Part shown: in pieces, positions 59,856-64,000 of the stretch
Layout of the letters: each line of letters opens with the position of its first letter
Position numbering within the stretch: the first letter of the stretch is position 1
NCBI GenBank assembly: GCA_036345935.2
Contig: JADWOT020000858.1
Coordinates: 62,001 to 126,000 of the forward strand
DNA length: 64,000 nt
Source of the DNA: Taenia hydatigena
Lineage: Eukaryota; Platyhelminthes; Cestoda; Cyclophyllidea; Taeniidae
Direction: 5' to 3'
Made by a program: the position numbers and the translations under genes
Notes under the pieces: generated by a model
What the model was told of the DNA's origin: nothing
Database searches by the model: none
What the model saw: the letters and a program-made list of their open reading frames with translations, nothing else

Positions 59856-62800
59856 TATTTGCTCTATGTGTTTGGCTACTGAGAATGAAATACAAAGGGG
59901 GATGGTAGGCAACTAATATTGGCGTTTTCTCAAACCGAAGGGACTGTATAACTTAAGGGTGCACTGGAAGTGTTGACAGATCGGAATCTGCTCCTTAGAA
60001 CATTAGTCCGTAAATAAGGGCGATGATGATTACACCGTTCAAGGGCGCAAAGTCATAATGTGGCCCCTGAATGAGTAGTGCAGTAAGATTGAGGCTGTCC
60101 GTGGTCCTTGTCTAATCTTTCCTTTTCTTATCTCATTCAGCCTAACATTGCGGAAGCAATTGTTTCATTGAAACCCACATACTAACTTCCAGCCATAGTA
60201 TTTACAGCCAAAGTTGCAATCCAAGGCAGATTTCGCAGCTGTCACCCTCAGTTAGAACAATCTGATTTTCTCATCTGGATAGCAACTTGGTCTGAAGCGC
60301 CGTTAAATTTGGCCCACACCGAACATGCAATGGTGTGTGGTCCATCAGAAGGCAAGATACTGCTCATCTGAGGACATTCTCTTCAATTCGTACGCATTAC
60401 TAACACAACTAACAATTCATCAAGATCAAAAGCAAAACACACTAAAACCAGATCGCAACATTTCACGTGGGCACCAGGAACCCAGCACAATCGCTTGATA
60501 TTATGCTGGATTTCAAAATTCATCTGCCCACCATTTCACTTGTAAGGCAGATAAGGTCAAGCGGTGCCATTCATTCAATCGCTAACATTAACCATCAACG
60601 CGCGAGTATCTACCACCGCTGCGAGGTGGCCTTCTCCCACTTACGTCCATCAAACATGGGAGTTTTCTCCTCCCTACCATCCTCTTCTGCAGAAATTACT
60701 TGCACTACGAATGACATCGATAAGAGTCGTTTCTTTTAGATTCCCAGCCATACACTCCTCACTCCGCCTGTCTGTCAGTGTGAGGACAATGACCTCACCT
60801 CACGACTGCCACGTTGCAGCCAGTGTGGGTGATTCAAAGTTGCCTCCAATCTAGCATGTGATAGTCTTGCCGTTCTGAACGAGTTCATCCAAGCATAGCA
60901 GTGAACTTGCCACCACTGATAAAGAGAAGTCTTCTTTGGCGGAAGGACTGTTCTTCTAATTTCTTGCAGCTTTCGACTCGCAAATACGTGCTGACATGTG
61001 CGAGCATGAATCGGACACAGATCGCTTGAGTAATCGTAATGGAAATGCTAACCAGCGGACACACTCGAGCTATTTCTGCATTGTAAGTTCTGGACAAAGA
61101 CATTAACTCCCCTCATCCTGGCGACCAGATCTAGTCGCGTTGTTATTGCAGACACGTTGTGATTCTTGCGAATTGTGTTGTAACACGATGATATGTTGTA
61201 TATCAAAGCAAATCTGTCCAGCTTCTCATGTGCATACCGTGGAGCAGATGTGTTCCATGAGGTTCAATAACCCAAGTGTGCTTATTGGAAGTATGTCTGA
61301 TTCGAGCCTTGTGCATTCTAATCCACATGCTTTCGCATTAATGGCAAACTGACGTTTGCTATTCTGGTGTGCTTGCCTACTTGCCGAGGCTGCCCATTCA
61401 CTCCTCGATTGTTTTCGACTTCGCTCATTGGTATCTGCACCTATCGCGTTCAATCACACAAGGCATCACCGTAGAATGCAAAAGGGCGCAAAATAAGCAG
61501 CAAAATACGCTTGTGCAATGTCCTCCCGAAAATGGCATAACTCGCTGTTGAAATGCTCTTAGTTATTGCAGGGTAATTAAACTTATGTGCGTAGGAAGAA
61601 GTTAGCACAGATGCTTGTTGAAGAGCACAAGCATGGTCGAAAGCATACCGCTAGGCTTAGATGTGGTCGAGTCCCTGTGTTAAGAACTAAACGAGTCATC
61701 TATTGCGTGCCCATCTGTCCGAGGTTGTAAAGGTGACCACATCGTGTCTGCTAATCAGTATGCGTGGCTTAATTTGACCTCTTTTCTCGCATTTATTGCA
61801 CTGTGATATAGCACGAAGTTATCCAAATGCGACAAAGAGCTTGCCGCTACTAAAGGGAGACCGCCACTAATAAGGGATGCGCGTGGATGTGTGCAAATAC
61901 AAGAAATGTAATGCACGGCAAAAAATCTGAATGGATTTACATAAATTAGGGACATGAAAAATTACTAATATACTCAGACACAGACATATATTGTGCTGCA
62001 TTAATCCGCAAAGTTGTGTCGCTCCATCTTCCGCTTATGTATACGATTACACACATTTCACGGACCTCGTTAGGCATCATAACGCGGTTTTGGCCGCCTA
62101 TTCGTTGTCGCGCGGCTACTTATTAAACCGTGGCTTCAATCAATTTCTCAACTACCGTCTTCTTGCTTATTCTTATACTTTTGGACCAAACTTTGCTCAG
62201 CGATTCCAGAATCGCTGTCGACGTGGTGTTGCAGGACTGAAGTCATCAACTTGCACTTGGGCCACTTGTTATGCACTCCATGTTAACACTAAATTGCCTA
62301 CTGCATGCTGATCTGCGTGCAACAAGGCCTGGCTTTAAACATTGGAAGAATTATGAGAAAATAGTACACTGTTAAAAGAGTAGTTGAAAATCGATTACGT
62401 TGACCTACCTCCAGAAAATCATGTCAGTACAATTGCATGCGTTGCTTAATTAATGAAGACGCTTTGCATCTACTTTATGTTTCAGGGTAGAATTAATTTC
62501 TATTTTAAATTGTGGTAGCCTTGGATAAAATAATATTTGCGCGGTGAATTATATCGGTGCGTGCGCGCCCCACACATTCGTATTTCTCAAAAGCAGACAT
62601 TCAGTCAGCTGCATCTTCCAGCATACCAGTAAGCGCTGTACATGCGTTGTTTGGCGCCGTGGTTTGATTGCTGATGGTGAGACAAACCCAAGTAGCCCCT
62701 TGGACGATATGCCACAGGTGGGTATGCCATAGAAGGAGTCGGATTTCGGGCCATGACACTCCGTGCAAATTGCGCTTTCCCATGATATAGACATCACATG

Positions 62801-64000
62801 AAAGAAAGTTTGCCTATATTTTGTCAAAATTTAACAGCTGCCTTGCCCTCAGAACTGGGCATTAGGCGACGACAAACTAGGATTTAGGAAAAAATACTTC
62901 AAAACAGGGAGACGCGATCTTCAGATGCCGCAAATTTCTATCGTAATATAATCAGGCTAGTGAGTTGGCTAAGGTACATTCTTCAAAATAAGTTATATCC
63001 CCGTAATTGAGGTAGGCAACTGGTTATGGAGCTAAACACAACTCATCATGGGGAGCGATTTGACCGCCTTGGTTGTATTAGGGATTATGGATTATGACAG
63101 CTGTCCATTACCATTTTGACAGCTAGATTGATCGACAAAACAGTCAAATTTAGTGCTCGAACATACATCAGCGCTTACTGGGAAGCAAATGCGTCCACGC
63201 CACGCCACCGTTTGTCATTACCTTTAAGCAGAAAGCATCATCGGATCATTCAGCTTGATAGCTATTAACGGAAAACACCACCCGTAGCCACGGCAAGATG
63301 ATTGCGGTTTATTGTGCTTCGACGCCATAATAAGGGTGTGAGCATATGTGGACTAAGAGAAGCTGGCTCCGCATATTAGGGAGTGTAAAAATCAATATAA
63401 TTGCTACATGACCTTGTGGTTGCTGCGAATTATTGTTGCTAAAATTTGTCGCATTTCAAATGCTAAATTTAGGCTCGCTTGCAAGGCGTACGAATAAAAT
63501 TATATGAAAGCGCAAAAGTACCAAGGAAGTTTAAATGTAAAATCACATTGGTCACATCCAATTTTCCTAAAATTCCGCAATGCCTGATGTCGCGGAATAA
63601 TCACTGACACAGCCTAGTAGCAATGAACACCTGGATGAAGTTCCTTCCAAAGGATACAAGCACGACTACGATGGTTAGGTGCAAGCCAACTGGTATTTCG
63701 TACCTTACTGCAGTAAATGAGTAATGCTGGCAGTCGTATTGTCAAGCAACTCAGTTAATTTGGGCCTAATATTCAGAGAGGGAATTTGCGCCGTCGTGTC
63801 CCATATGCTCGTCTATCTAATAGCCAAAAATCATTCATAACACATCACTAATCAAGTTTGCGTGAAGAGAATGCAACGCTGAACACACCACGTGCCTGCC
63901 ACGTTGGAGCCAGTGTGAGTGGTTCAAATTAACCCCCTTTCAATCATGCATTGATACGGTGATCTTACAGGGTGTGACTCAAGCACAGCGGTGGACCTAC
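59856..64000 (-). other. Outer right arm, no gene recognised
   Basis: Mirror of 15,508-19,655. All its open frames have near-identical mirrors in the left arm, but none has a motif. Near 61,210 and 61,255 single-base differences from the left arm change short frames without visible consequence. Confidence 0.5.

Larger units (their letters stand above)
54291..64000 (-). repeat. Right arm of the giant inverted repeat
   Basis: Reverse complement of 15,508-25,232, running to the end of the window. It differs by scattered single bases, one 14-base deletion near 55,813 and a cluster of eight differences at 57,039-57,114. It carries its own signal exon, TATA box and truncated FnIII exon in mirrored order. 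Remaining parts (59.9-64.0 and 54.3-57.0 kb) hold no recognised gene. Confidence 0.9.

Noticed and set aside
1..64000. CRISPR array, prokaryotic operon or phage content
   Set aside because: No regularly spaced repeats, no ribosome-binding-site and long-frame pattern; exon-intron structure points to a eukaryote.

Overview
The window looks like eukaryotic, metazoan nuclear DNA. It is about 40% G+C by eye, has no long open frames, no operon-like packing, and short exons with GT-AG borders. The only recognisable genes form one family. A 79-nt first exon encodes a signal peptide, with a TATA box just upstream and a phase-1 donor. A phase 1-1 second exon encodes one fibronectin type III (FnIII) domain. 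A short third exon is hydrophobic. This signal / FnIII / hydrophobic-tail plan matches the host-protective oncosphere antigen genes of tapeworms (EG95 / 45W / TSOL families). A cestode, probably cyclophyllidean, is therefore my best guess, but it is an inference and no species is recognised.

Layout. 0-12.5 kb: diverged duplicated blocks, including an intron-1 relic (4.15-4.41 kb), no convincing gene. 12.5-14.6 kb: intron-1-like sequence, the only complete FnIII exon (13,537-13,854) and a possible last exon (14,459-14,553). 15.5-25.2 kb: left arm of a very large inverted repeat. It holds an intact signal-peptide exon (19,965-20,043) and a FnIII exon cut short by a duplication junction (21,066-21,286). 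25.2-54.3 kb: a spacer made of older direct and inverted copies of the flanking blocks. It has a frameshifted first exon (39,938-40,014), a second, diverged FnIII-like exon (41,360-41,574), a largely unshared island (about 41.6-47.4 kb), and a few small frames that may be coding (46.3, 47.4 and 52.0 kb). 54.3-64.0 kb: the right arm, a near-identical reverse-complement copy of 15.5-25.2 kb, running off the window end.

How it fits together. This is a segmentally duplicated, partly decayed cluster of one secreted FnIII-antigen family. No single complete gene is visible: the intact first exons (both arms) sit upstream of truncated second exons, while the complete second exon has no recognisable first exon nearby. 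The blocks have been copied repeatedly in both orientations (at least three inversion axes) and exchange sequence: one tract in the right arm carries eight consecutive bases matching a spacer paralogue instead of its own left arm. The inner edge of the arms, and the edge of a third diverged copy, all fall on the same perfect 16-bp palindrome.

Limits. All homologies were found by eye and block edges are good to tens of bases. Percent identities are not computed. Splice sites and protein family calls are predictions.
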